NCBI GenBank assembly: GCA_023313575.1
Contig: JAJTTP010000006.1
Coordinates: forward strand, 1,364,001 to 1,428,000
From: Eutypella sp. D-1
Taxonomy: Eukaryota; Ascomycota; Sordariomycetes; Xylariales; Diatrypaceae
Direction: 5' to 3'
DNA: 64,000 nucleotides
The number at the start of each line of letters is the position of its first letter. Within the stretch, counting starts at the first letter, position 1. Made by a program: the position numbers and the translations under genes. The notes beneath the pieces are model-generated. The model was not told the DNA's origin. It saw nothing but the letters and a program-made list of their open reading frames with translations, and searched no databases. Below, in pieces: positions 23,853 to 35,491 of the stretch.

Positions 23853-25241
23853 CCTACACAATGACTGTATGGCCTGAGTGCCCAGGGGCTACCTCCTTTA
23901 GATCCCAACTTTCGCAGCTGGTTAGCTAGGTATGGTATTCTCTTGCCAGGGAACTATGTATAACATAACACTCCGTCATCGGCGTCACCAATCCGATCCG
24001 CAGCAATAAAGACCCTCTCCGGAGGATGAAGCATTTGGTATTCGGACAATGCAACGTATACGCTCTTGCACAGCAAATGCGTAGGCAGACTACCCTAAAG
24101 GAACCGATCAGTATATCAATCAACTGGCTTGGAAGGAACTAGAGTTGGGGACCCTAGCAAGAGGCTACGTCTGTATCCTACACCCATACCATCCGCCCTC
24201 ACGTGACTCGATATGTTCTCACCGCGCAGCCTTGTTTGTTATGTATATGCTGCAGGTTATCGGGTTATCTAAAAGGAGGGAGACTTCTGTCGAGGCTATT
24301 AGCGTTCTATCTTACGTACTTGGGTACTTAAGAGGTAGGTAACTTATGCTTCCCGCGATTTTGTGCCTGAAGTCTGGCGGAGGATACAGGCACCTCTCTT
24401 TTTATAGACTTAACTATTCCACTTCTGCTGCCGCATTTTCCACCTCCCCTCCCCTCCCCCCCCTTCTATCCCCTAAAGCCACGCGCGCGACAGACTACCT
24501 GCTGGCACCATCAACGTAGAAGATATACCGCTGCGATGTGCTCAATCTACAACCTGGACTATCCGCTTCATGCACGGCAAACTAATCTCCCTGCTAGATG
24601 TAACATACACGTCTATATACGGTGGATGGCGGTCTACGTATGGTATGTGGCTTCTACATGCCGGGATCATATCGGATACTCAGAGTCATAGGGCGTTACG
24701 TTACACTCAGGAGTTTCAGGGTCACTGGTCTAATACCATGAAACTTCTCATAACGTGGCGTCATCCCGACATGTGAGCGACATGTTGATGTTTGTCCTGG
24801 CACAGCTTCGTGATGATGAACGAGATATGGCGAGTAAGAGAAAAAAAGAAAATACATTCACAGCTCGGGTGATTGGATTCAGATTTCGATGGTGAGGGGA
24901 GGATACGGATAGCAGACGATTATTTTGAAACCTCGATTATCATTTCATTTGCTTTGGAGGAAAAGTGAGGCAACGAGGCCCAAATGAGAATACTGGCCAT
25001 GTTTTCCCTGAAGGGGAGCAGGGAAACAAAAAACCAGACCAGAACCTGATCCTGTGCGCATCTTGCTTGTGAGGCGGAAACAAATAAGACCAGCTCGCAT
25101 GGTCCAAACCTGCGCAAGCGTCACATCCCGAACGAAACAAGACGACAGACAGAAATGGAGAGCTCATGACAACCATAAGAGTGTGTGGACGTGGCTGGCT
25201 GGCTCATAAGAGCCGTGTGGACACGGAAGACATCTCGGCAT
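22815..25241. other. Intergenic, no supported gene (simple repeats)
   Basis: About 2.4 kb between the regulator (+) and calmodulin (-), both 3' ends. It contains a C13-like tract near 23,417-23,431, a (TG)n/(TTTG) tract at about 23,797-23,852 and pyrimidine runs at 24,440-24,475. Short frames of 60-137 codons show no family features. Confidence 0.5.
23797..23852 (+). repeat. (TG)n microsatellite
   Basis: A T-run is followed by TG dinucleotide repeats interrupted by TTTG, about 56 bp in total, in intergenic DNA. Confidence 0.9.
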
Positions 25242-26524
<1,283 letters not shown>

Positions 26525-27973
26525 AGTTGCGGTTGGTTCTTGTCTTGTCGAGGAAAAAGCCAACGAGTGTAATGTAGGAGGATGGTTTTGTTTGGTTGAT
26601 AGGGGGAGAGAGGAATGTGAGAGATGCAAGTGATGACCCAAATAAACAAAGTCGCAAAAGTTGGGAAGGTTTATGCCAAGTTCGAAGAAGTTAAGGCCCA
26701 GTTACTGTTAAACTACCTTACTAGCAGCAAAAAGCCCTGGAGGTCCTTTGTTCTCGTTGTTCTAGGTATGTAGTAGTCTTGGGTAGTCCAGGTTGTAGTT
26801 AGTTAGTCTCGGGGTGGGGAGGAGGAGGGGCCATCTAAGCTATAAATCTACTAGCGAACCAGGCTGGCCAGGCTGCCAGGCTGCCAGGCCGCCAGGGCAG
26901 AAGACTGGGCGGGGCTGTCTGGCCGTCTGGGTACATATCTACAGAGGTACAAGATAGATAAGGTAGGTATGTACTTACGTTGGTACTTAGGGGGTTACCG
27001 ACGAGGCTGGCTGACCGGCTGGATGTCGAGTGTGGAAAAGGGGTTTATCAACATATTACTGGCAGGGGCAAACAAGGGTCGAATGACGTTTTCTGGCTTG
27101 TGCGGTGAGATTTGTGTATGATTGTGTAGTACTATGTACTCCCGTTAGGCTGAATTTGGGCTACCTGGGTCCCTCCTGGGTCGTTCCAGGGCTATTCATC
27201 TGCCGACCCGACCAACCTTATGTACTCCCCGAAGGGACAGTACTTGGATTAGGTACTCGGGTTACATAAGTAATTGTCCTCCCCCTGGGTTTGAAAACTG
27301 GAGATTACATAAGGGGTTATTGTGGACTTGTGTATTGAAGCGACCCGGTTGATACATGCATCCTGATAGTTACATACCTACGTCAGTTGTCCGAGATAAG
27401 CAACATGGGAAGTTGGGAAGTGAGCTGAGGTGGCTTAACTTCTGGGCATGGTTATAGTTCACAGATATCAATACTTAGGTACCCCAGACAACTTACCCTG
27501 TATTATTACATACATCATCTGGAATTTCTTTTTATTGACAGGCAGCGACTGTGATTCCATACCTACATAGTACGTGTACCTTACCTACCTGCACAGTACA
27601 TACTTACACAAGGAGGTATACAAAAAGGATACGCTATACCAAACCTGTATAATTATTGACGGATCTCTACTCTCCCTCCTTGCCTCCCTTCCTTATTAGT
27701 GGACACCTGGGCCTTCTGTAGATTACCGATCCGGAGTTATACTATACTACTTACACTACATATTCAATAAGTTACATACTTTCGTAATACTCACAAGCCA
27801 TAACCCATAAACCGAGATACCCTCAGCTCAGAAGCCGACCAAAGCGAACAGGTGCCGCATGAAGACATACCCGACTCCATAATCATTTTTATGGTCCTCT
27901 ACTGTTTCCATCTTGCCCAACTATCCAAAACCGAATTGCCCAAAATTGACCTTTTCCCCCTTCGGCGTCCGCC
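26525..27973. other. Divergent promoter region between calmodulin and tlg2
   Basis: About 1.4 kb. Next to calmodulin, the minus strand reads as a C/T-rich 5' leader (about 26,525-26,640). A series of CCAGGCTGCCAGGC-type short direct repeats occurs at about 26,860-26,895. The rest is rich in TACATAC/ACCTAC motifs. No gene is seen. Confidence 0.5.
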
Positions 27974-29515
27974 ATGTGGCGAGACCGCACCAACCTGTAA
28001 GTTTCTTCTGTCCCTCTTTCCTGGTAGCGCAACCGATCAATTATTAGCTGAGGCTTTACCTACTGACCACTGGTCCTTTTTCCTCTTGTTGCGCAGTTAC
28101 ATCTCCTACCGACAATCCTACGCCCATCACCCGGCGAAGAAGACGCGCTACGGTCCGGGACCGGGTCACAGTTTCGGCGGCGGCAGCAGCAGCAGCGGAA
28201 ATGCGCGCTTCGGCGGCGGCGGAGGCGGAGGCGAGGACCAGCAGGGATTGCTTTCGCACGCGGACACCCACGATGACCCGTACGGGCTGGACTACTACGG
28301 GGACGGGCTCGGGATCGGGGACCGGGACGCGGTGATCGAGATGGACGTGCTGCCGCCGCGGTGGGCCGACGTATCGGACGAGGTGACGGAGCTGCTATCG
28401 GATATCGCGCAGCGGTCGCGGGTGCTTGAGCGCCTGCACCAGAAACACGTGCTGCCGACTTTCGGCGACTGGGACGACGACGACGGCACCGCACCCTCCG
28501 AGGACCGTCGCGCCGAGGAGGCCGAGATTGAGCGCCTCACCCAGGCCATCACCCGCGGCTTCCACGACTGCCACCGCGCCATCCAGCGCATCGAGCGCCT
28601 CGTCCGCGACAGCAGGGACAACCCCGGCGGCGCCGCTGCCTTGACTAGGGCCGAGGAGACCATGGCCAAGAACGTTCAGATCAGCCTCGCCGCCCGCGTG
28701 CAGGAGGCCAGCGCCAACTTCCGGAAAAAGCAGAGCGCATATTTAAAAAGTACGTTCATCTCATCTCTGCCCCCGGACCCCCATACATTACATCACAATT
28801 CGCATTGGCGGGAAATTAGGCAACGAGGATGGCATTCGGTAGTATGTCGGGCTTAGCTAACGAAACCCGCTTTCTCTTCTCCCAAACTCTAGAACTCCGC
28901 GACATGTCCGGCCTGGGCACCAGCTCGCCAATAGGAGGGGAGCGGTCATCGACACCGCTGGGCGGGTCGTCATCGCTCACGACGTCCGCCGCGGCGTACG
29001 CGGCCGACCCATCCCTCCTCGAATCCGACGCGGACCGATCATACTCGCAGACGGCGCTGCAGCAGGCGCAGCAGCAGGTGGTGCGGGGCGGGAAGGGGCG
29101 GACGGCGAACGAGGCGGCCATCTCGCAGCGGGAGCGGGAGATCGAGGATATCGCGCAGGGCATCATCGAGCTGGCGGACATCTTCCGCGACCTGCACACG
29201 ATGGTGATCGACCAGGGCACGATGCTCGACCGCATCGACTACAACGTCGAGCGCATGGCCGTCGACGTCAAGGCCGCCGACCGCGAACTCGTCGTCGCCG
29301 ACGGCTACCAGCGCCGCACCACCAAACGCAAGCTCATCCTCCTCCTGCTCCTCCTTATTGCCGGCGCTATCATCCTCCTCGTCATTAAGCCCAAGAAGCA
29401 CGCCAGTGGTGGTGGCGGTGGTAGTGGTGGCGGGGATGGGGATCCCGGCGGCGGCGGCGGCGGAGGCAATAATAATCCGGATGCCGGGGACATGGGCCAG
29501 GCGGACACGGGATGA
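27974..29515 (+). CDS. tlg2: Tlg2 / syntaxin-16 family t-SNARE
   Basis: Three exons: 27974-27996, 28097-28749 and 28893-29515 (432 residues). The start MWRDRTNLYISYRQSY is the N-peptide by which Tlg2/syntaxin-16 binds the SM protein Vps45. A Gly/Ser-rich insert follows (about 28-55). The middle forms the regulatory helical region, and the Qa-SNARE motif runs about 304-364, with the layer-0 Gln at about 333 in VIDQGTMLDRIDYNVE. A basic RRTTKRK flank precedes a single C-terminal membrane anchor (372-390, LILLLLLLIAGAIILLVI). A 42-residue luminal tail rich in Gly follows; fungal Tlg2 proteins do carry a tail beyond the anchor. Role: fusion of endosome-derived vesicles with the trans-Golgi network. 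The upstream in-frame region from 27852 is 5' leader, not coding. Confidence 0.94.
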
Positions 29516-30215
29516 ATAATAACAATAATGATAATAATATATATGTCTACCTACCTACCTAAACAACAAAGCTTACTCGGCTGCTGAAGATCACCAAGAG
29601 CAGTCGTAAGGAGACCGAACCCCCTCTTTCGACACATCCCCCACCTTCATCCCCTCCCAACGAACAGCCAGCGACCACCCCCTTTTTGTAAAAAGAGATG
29701 TATTACTACTTAGTTTTAGAGAGAGAGACCAACGATATTTTTGATGACTTATCGTTATAAGTTATAACATTCCACACCATCATCCTTCCCAAAATAACTG
29801 TGCATGGCCCTTCGTTCAGTTCAGTTCAATCCACTCGCAGCGCAGAAAAAAGGCGAGCCGTGGAATTGTTTTGTTAAGTACATACGTAGGAGATGTTCAT
29901 TTTCTCTAAAAATATATGAGAAACCAAAAAAAAAAAAAGAAGAAGAGAGAAGGTTTTTCGTCTAAACGCTCTATTTTTTACTTGTATTGTTGTGGGTATC
30001 ATCGTCTAATACTACTACAAGAATCCGATCCATCCCGTACATTTGCAAACTTTTTTTTGTACATGTACTGGAGCCTTAATATAGGAGGCGCCATAAAATA
30101 TGTCCCATAGAAAGACAAAAGGGGTGAGAAGTGGGTAGGAAGGTAGCTGAGATGGTGGTGGTACAAAGAACCCGGCCAAAAAGACAAGATCCCCCATCCC
30201 CCTACCCCCGAGAGG
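29516..30215. other. Convergent 3' spacer between tlg2 and the PPR-like gene
   Basis: About 700 bp with A/T-rich runs suitable for polyadenylation of both genes (AATAATGATAATAATATATATG after 29,515; a poly-A run near 29,925). No gene is seen. Confidence 0.5.
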
Positions 30216-32864
30216 CTAGCTGAGCGGTGGCGGGGACGACGGGAAGGGTCTCTTGCCTTGGAGGCGGAGGTAGCGGAGGTTATCGTGAGTCTTCCGGCGA
30301 CCCCGGCGCAGGACCGCGGCGCGTACCTCCGGGAGCGGGGGCAGCAGGACTATATTGTCGTCGTCGCCGCCCCAGGCGCGGTCGAGCAGGGTCTTCATGT
30401 CGGTGAGGGAGAGCGGGTTGTTCCGGCGCGCGCGCAGCGTCGAGTGCTTTGTGGGCACCTCGGTGCCGTACAGGTCGACGAGGCGCGGCATCACCGCCCG
30501 CTCGATCTCCTTCCTCCGCACCAGGAGCCCCCCCTCGCGCATCACGCGGATGAGCCGCACCCCGCGCGCGCAGTAGTAGTCCGCGAGGCGTCGCCCCCGG
30601 TGGTGCCGAGGCCCGGCTGCTAGCGCCGCTAGCGGCGACCGCCCCGTCGCTGGCTTTCGGAGCGTGGCCCGGAACGTCCAGCGGATGATGGAGACGAGCA
30701 TGTGGTAGTCGAAGAGTCGGCGCAGCGGGTGCAGCTGCGCGAAGGTCGTCAGGTCTTCCGGCACGTAGACGCCCAGGAGGTTCTCGACGCCGAGAAGCGG
30801 GGCCTTCATGGGCTCGGGGGCGTCGTCGAGGTGCACCGGCATGAAGCCCGGGCGCGACGACCGCGACGTGGTGAGTAGCGAGACGAGTTCGATGCAGAGA
30901 GCCTCCATTTCGTCCACCTTGCCCCGCTCGCCGAGACTCCTGATGAGCTCGCTCCAGCAAGCCACTGGCACCGGGATATCCATGGAGACAAACCTCATGC
31001 AGATAGCCAGGTAGAACGAGACGGTTTCCTCGCTGCTAGGCACGGGAACGTCGCGGTATAAGTTCTCGAAGATGAGATTGGCCTGGTCGCGATCGATTCC
31101 TACCTTCATGGCTCGCATGTCGTCTAACGCCCTGAAGAAGCCTTCCCGGTCCTGGTTGAGGAAGCAAGCCCGTAGAACAGCATTGGCTATCTCACGTGTA
31201 GTCTTCTTCAAAATCACCACCCTCGCAGTCAACAGCAGGCGGTAGGTCCGCCAGTCATTCGAGGTTAGCATGGACTCTAGGAGCTCTGTGAGAAGCCGCA
31301 GATCGTTGAATACATCGGGATGGAAGTCGCTCTGTAACAAGTCCAATAATAGCTCATCGTCCTTCATTTCGATGAAGTGGAGTAATATCCTGAAGTAATT
31401 GGAGTCGGCGACAGCTATGCCATGGTTCTGTAGCTGCTGGATGCGTTTCGACACACCTGCACAGTCCTTCTCTCGGAGGGCAATGGATTGGAGCGATAGA
31501 GGACCGATCGCCTCTACACCCAGAGCTGCAACCCCTGCTATCGCAGTGTCTAGGCCAACCCAAGAGCTGGCAAACCATTTCGCTCCCAAGGCGTCATTAT
31601 AGTTCTTGACGGATATACCGAAAGTCCCGCCGTGGATACGATTGACAACTTCTCTGGTCACTTTGGGTAGCTCCTCAACCTCTTGTGATAGATCGTTATC
31701 TTGGTTGAGAGCCGCCGCTTCCCGCGGATGCAGGGGTCGCTTCGGGAAGTAGCCCTGGAGGTATCTTAGAAATGGCCGAACAGGAACCGGCAACAAGGGG
31801 GCATCATCACGTTGAATCAAGATATCCCGCCAGGCAATTGCCGATGCGGATTCCCCGCGCTCATAAAAATACGGTACAAGCTTGTCGTAAAGCTGCCGGC
31901 TTGGGCTGAGAATGTAAAGTGACTGCAGGGTGAAGGCGTGATATAGCTCCCGCTCGCCGCCAAATTGTTTCAGTATCTCGACAAGCTCATCGTGGCCGGG
32001 ATAAAAGTTAGGTATTAGTCGCAGATGCCATCGTAATACCTCTTGATGTTGGCGTGTCTTGAGGAAATGGGTAATGACGGTAGAGTAGAAGCGCGGCCAC
32101 TTCACTCCATAGGTATGATACATCCACTCGCCGTAGAGATAGACATCGCTCAAGAACTTGGGATCGCCTAGTCTTACGGCCGCTTCCAGAATTGTCTGCC
32201 AGAATATAGGGGCCAGAGGACTCTCAACATCATGCAGTGCCTTCCGGCCCCAAAAGGCCCTCCATACCTTGCGAGCGCCGCTGTCCCCATTCATCCTCGT
32301 CTGGTATTCGAGCAAAGCGCTCCATAGCGCAAGGTCGCCCTGATGCGCTTCCTTTTCCACTAAAAGAGGCCCTCCCCAATCCTTCGCAGGCCCTTGGCGA
32401 GAAAAATCGGTTTCGACAGCAAGTCGGCCGGAGTCGGATAGCAAGGCGACCCATCTCCCAAACAGCTTATTCTGCCGGATCAAGGATCTACTCGGACTGG
32501 GGTTTGACGGCTGTGAGGATGGGGGCAAGGATGGGGGTGGGGATGGGGGTGAAGGTGAAGGTAAAGGTGAAGATGACCTGGTGGGAGAGAGCTTCGCTCT
32601 GTTATCGATGATTATAGGTGTGGGCACATCCGTAACAGCTTCGAAGTTGAGAGCCGACACAGAATAGGCCCGTGACCAGGCCCGTAGCCAGGCCCGTGAG
32701 TAAAGGGCGCCGCCATGTTCGTAACGTCTCTGAGGTGAAATACTCTTAAAAGAAGCTTGAGCTTGAGCTTGAGCTTGACTACATTGGGGTCGGATATGAA
32801 GTCGCAAGTCGAGCGCAAGACGGTGAAATTTCACATCTCGAAAAGGTCGGGCCACCAGTCGCAT
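30216..32864 (-). CDS. Mitochondrial PPR-like (pentatricopeptide-repeat type) protein
   Basis: Intronless, 882 residues. The N-terminus (MRLVARPFRDVKFHRLALDLR) is basic, amphipathic and acid-poor, as in mitochondrial targeting peptides. A short QAQAQAQA run and a Pro/Ser-rich linker (about 98-130) follow; both derive from tandem DNA repeats. From about 150 the protein is helix-rich with repeated PPR-like helical pairs, e.g. FWQTILEAAVRLGDPKFLSDVY, FYSTVITHFLKTRQHQEVLRW and CWSELIRSLGERGKVDEMEAL. The C-terminus is Arg-rich. Fungal proteins of this type act in mitochondrial mRNA stability or translation. The exact target transcript cannot be told from sequence. Family assignment is by pattern only. 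Confidence 0.75.
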   Translation of the reverse strand: MRLVARPFRDVKFHRLALDLRLHIRPQCSQAQAQAQASFKSISPQRRYEHGGALYSRAWLRAWSRAYSVSALNFEAVTDVPTPIIIDNRAKLSPTRSSSPLPSPSPPSPPPSLPPSSQPSNPSPSRSLIRQNKLFGRWVALLSDSGRLAVETDFSRQGPAKDWGGPLLVEKEAHQGDLALWSALLEYQTRMNGDSGARKVWRAFWGRKALHDVESPLAPIFWQTILEAAVRLGDPKFLSDVYLYGEWMYHTYGVKWPRFYSTVITHFLKTRQHQEVLRWHLRLIPNFYPGHDELVEILKQFGGERELYHAFTLQSLYILSPSRQLYDKLVPYFYERGESASAIAWRDILIQRDDAPLLPVPVRPFLRYLQGYFPKRPLHPREAAALNQDNDLSQEVEELPKVTREVVNRIHGGTFGISVKNYNDALGAKWFASSWVGLDTAIAGVAALGVEAIGPLSLQSIALREKDCAGVSKRIQQLQNHGIAVADSNYFRILLHFIEMKDDELLLDLLQSDFHPDVFNDLRLLTELLESMLTSNDWRTYRLLLTARVVILKKTTREIANAVLRACFLNQDREGFFRALDDMRAMKVGIDRDQANLIFENLYRDVPVPSSEETVSFYLAICMRFVSMDIPVPVACWSELIRSLGERGKVDEMEALCIELVSLLTTSRSSRPGFMPVHLDDAPEPMKAPLLGVENLLGVYVPEDLTTFAQLHPLRRLFDYHMLVSIIRWTFRATLRKPATGRSPLAALAAGPRHHRGRRLADYYCARGVRLIRVMREGGLLVRRKEIERAVMPRLVDLYGTEVPTKHSTLRARRNNPLSLTDMKTLLDRAWGGDDDNIVLLPPLPEVRAAVLRRGRRKTHDNLRYLRLQGKRPFPSSPPPLS

Positions 32865-33493
32865 TACTGCGTGCGGTTACATGACAAGTGGCCTGCGTGA
32901 CGATCCGGCAAGGCCAAGTCGAAATGCGGGTGTATGTAAAAGCGCAAGTGTAGAGAACGAAGACATTAGAAGGAACCCCCAAAATATCAAAATCAAAATT
33001 TCTAGAAAATCTCGAAGTGTAGCGTGCGTAAGTACCTACCCTGGATAGAGTGACATAAATTTACACCCATATAGGATAAGAGCTTAAACCTGATATCGTT
33101 AGCTTACTTTCCCTTGCTAATTCCGACCTCCGACCATGCTTGCCATCGTTACCTAGGTACATGTCAAATCCTCCAGCCCGAAGAAACCCCGCCTATGCAT
33201 CAAAGCAATACTTAGTTATAGCAGTAAGCTGATTGCGTGTAACTGCATCGTACCATTCCCCAATTAAGTTCTTCGATTCGGATTGGACGATTCAGGCCGG
33301 GCTCTAATAACCCTTGAACTTGAAGCGTTTTAATCGAAGTTATCACAATCGAAACCTCGGGGAACCTGAAAGCACCTTAAAGAGCTCCTCCGACAACTTC
33401 AACTTCACTCCCGAATTCGAAATATCTACCACCATAATCCACCCAACTTCCCGATTTATCTCGCGCCGCCGCAAATCAACGCAAACCGCAAAA
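32865..33493. promoter_or_regulatory. Divergent promoter between PPR-like gene and cox7
   Basis: About 630 bp containing an exact TACCTAGGTA palindrome at 33150-33159. Both flanking genes are predicted mitochondrial, so a shared promoter is plausible (inference). Confidence 0.45.
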
Positions 33494-34109
33494 ATGGGGT
33501 ACGTGACTTTTGCGACATTCACCAGGTGTCTGTCTGGTGCTGAGAGAACCCAGTGGTTATCCCCGTCGAATTACCTCGGCCATACCAACTCTCTTACCCG
33601 ACATCTTGATTAATTTCCACTACGACGCTCTCCGCTAATCCGCAAATCCGTGTACAGCATGATCGACGCAAAGAACAAGGTACCTGCGTACCAGAGGTTC
33701 TACCAGCAGAAGTACGCTCAGCACATGCGCCTCTGGAAGATCGTACGTCACCTTCGCCTCTATATCCTCTCACCCCCTCCCCCAAAAAGGGCCATGAAAA
33801 GCCGCGCGCATCCGTAACGTCGCGCTGTCACTCATTATACGTGATGATGATTCGTAACGATAGAGGCATAGGACATGTTTGTTGGCTAATACAAAAGTTG
33901 CAAAAATAACAGAACCCCCGCAGCAATTATATGCTCCTCCCCTACTACGCACTGCTCTACGGAACCTTTGCATGTACGTCGTTCTCTCTCCATGCATCCC
34001 ACCCTCGTTTGACTCATTTCCTGCCTATACTAACGCACGTGGTCTAGCTTCTCTCTACATGATGGGACGGAAGGCTCTGGGATACAACACCTGGTTCGGT
34101 AAGAACTAG
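33494..34109 (+). CDS. cox7: Cytochrome c oxidase subunit 7 (COX7/VIIa family)
   Basis: Four exons: 33494-33498, 33658-33742, 33913-33973 and 34048-34109, giving 70 residues. The product MGMIDAKNKVPAYQRFYQ... contains the VIIa-family NKVPxYQxxFQ-like start, then LWKINPRSNYMLLPYYALLYGTF, closely like the W..PRS...PFYAI segment of yeast Cox7, then one membrane helix (about 39-55) and ALGYNTWFGKN. It is a small inner-membrane subunit of respiratory complex IV. The last intron has a perfect TACTAAC-type branch site near 34,029. The ATG at 33494 contributes only Met-Gly before the first intron; the second Met (33659) could also initiate. Confidence 0.85.
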
Positions 34110-34604
34110 ATCGAGACCGAGGGTGGACGTCGTACTGGCATAAGGGGTCGATGGCAAGGGGAAGGATACCCTTGGGAGGCCACACAGGAGACGGTGTTAC
34201 TATAGGATGGTGAATAGACGATCGTTCATATCTTATATTTACGTCATGTGCAGTGCTCAGTGCAATATGTGGTCAGGTCCACGGACCATAGTCATATGGT
34301 GAAGCAAATGAAATTGGTGAAGAGAAGTACGGGTATTAGCCTTAGTGAGTTTCATTATGTCTTGAGCTACAAGTGCTAAACATCCCGCCTGCGTCTGTAT
34401 GTTTTTCTTTTCCGGGTTTTAACCAGTAAGAGTCTAAAAATCGTGTCGGCTACCAATTGGAAGAATATTGTTTTCCCCTCTCTCTCAAGTGAACCCGCCA
34501 GTATCGTCGTCCCCCCAGCGCCGAAATCTCTCAGGTAGTGTCACGATATGTACATTCATTCATCCGAACGAGAAGGAACGTGCATGCGTGCGTGCGTGCG
34601 TGCT
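34110..34604. other. Convergent 3' spacer between cox7 and clathrin light chain
   Basis: About 500 bp; no gene seen. A short (GCGT)n run, GTGCGTGCGTGCGTGC, lies at about 34,588-34,603 immediately beyond the clathrin light-chain stop. Confidence 0.5.
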
Positions 34605-35491
34605 CTAGTATCCAGAAGCACCCGGGGCCTTCTCGTCCTTCCGCAGGCTGGTGAGCAGTTCGCGGAAGCGCTCCTTCCCGGAGCCGCTGGCGCCGCCCTT
34701 CTGGCCCTTGCCGCTGATGTCGACGAGCTTGGCAATGCGTTCCCAGCTGGTGCCGCCCGAGGTGGTGTCGTCACGGCTGGCGAGGAACTGCTCCTCCTCC
34801 TTGCGGGTCTGGGCGATCATCTTCTCCTTCTTGGTGTTGTAGTTCTCGTAGAAGTCGTCGATGTTCTGCTGGGCCTCCTGGACCGTCTCGGCCTTCTGCT
34901 GGGCGAACTGCTCCGCGCGCTTCGCGTTGTCCGCGTTCCGCTTCTCGCGCCACTCCTTAATCACCTCCGGCTCCTCCTCGTCCTGTACCGTTGCACCGTA
35001 GCCCGAGTTGTAGCTGACCGATGGGCCCGTGCCCGTGATGGTACCTTCAGGCCCGACTTGCTAAGAAGGCAGGGTTAGCATCTTTAACTCGTCTCAAACA
35101 TGTGGCAAGGAAAAGGCGATGCGAGAACGCGGTGGCTTTGCCTACCTCATTGGTGATATCTGGGAATTGGGTCTCGAACTCGGCGGCCTCGGGAACCTGC
35201 TCCTCCGCCGGTCCGCCCTCGCCTAACAGGTCGTCGTCGTTGGTCGCGAACTGCGTTGCGTCATCACCGAGAAGCGCGCGCTCGCGGGCGAGGAAGTCGT
35301 CTGCTGAAGGACTGCCGACGTCCTTGATGTCGGTTTGGGCTGCGTTTAACAAACGACGTTAGTGATCACGACATTTTCTCTTCTCCTTTCGATCCCTTCG
35401 ACCCCTTCGACCATACACCACCAAACCAGGAGTTGGCAAGAAACATACCACCCGAATCAAAGTCGTCCAAAGATGGAAACCGGTCCGCCAT
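34605..35491 (-). CDS. clc1: Clathrin light chain
   Basis: Three exons on the minus strand: 35449-35491, 35146-35339 and 34605-35060, giving 230 residues. It starts MADRFPSLDDFDSG, with a second acidic block at ERALLGDDATQFATNDDDLLGEG. EEPEVIKEWREKRN (about 108-121) opens the long charged helix that binds the clathrin heavy chain, running through IDDFYENYNTKKEKMIAQTRKEEEQF. The C-terminal GGTSWERIAKLVD.....FRELLTSLRKDE is the conserved light-chain tail. It stabilises triskelia on coated vesicles at the Golgi and plasma membrane. All splice sites conform to GT-AG. Divergent from rtt103. Confidence 0.95.

Noticed and set aside
27852..27973. In-frame upstream extension giving a 334-codon frame before tlg2
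   Set aside because: The conserved N-peptide MWRDRTNL starts at 27974 and is spliced at 27996; the longer frame reads through the intron.
30280..30960. 226-codon Ala/Arg-rich minus frame
   Set aside because: Out-of-frame shadow within the GC-rich 3' part of the PPR-like gene.
34548..35078. 176-codon plus-strand frame with many Leu
   Set aside because: It is the antisense shadow of the clathrin light-chain last exon, whose splice sites and family motifs are clear.
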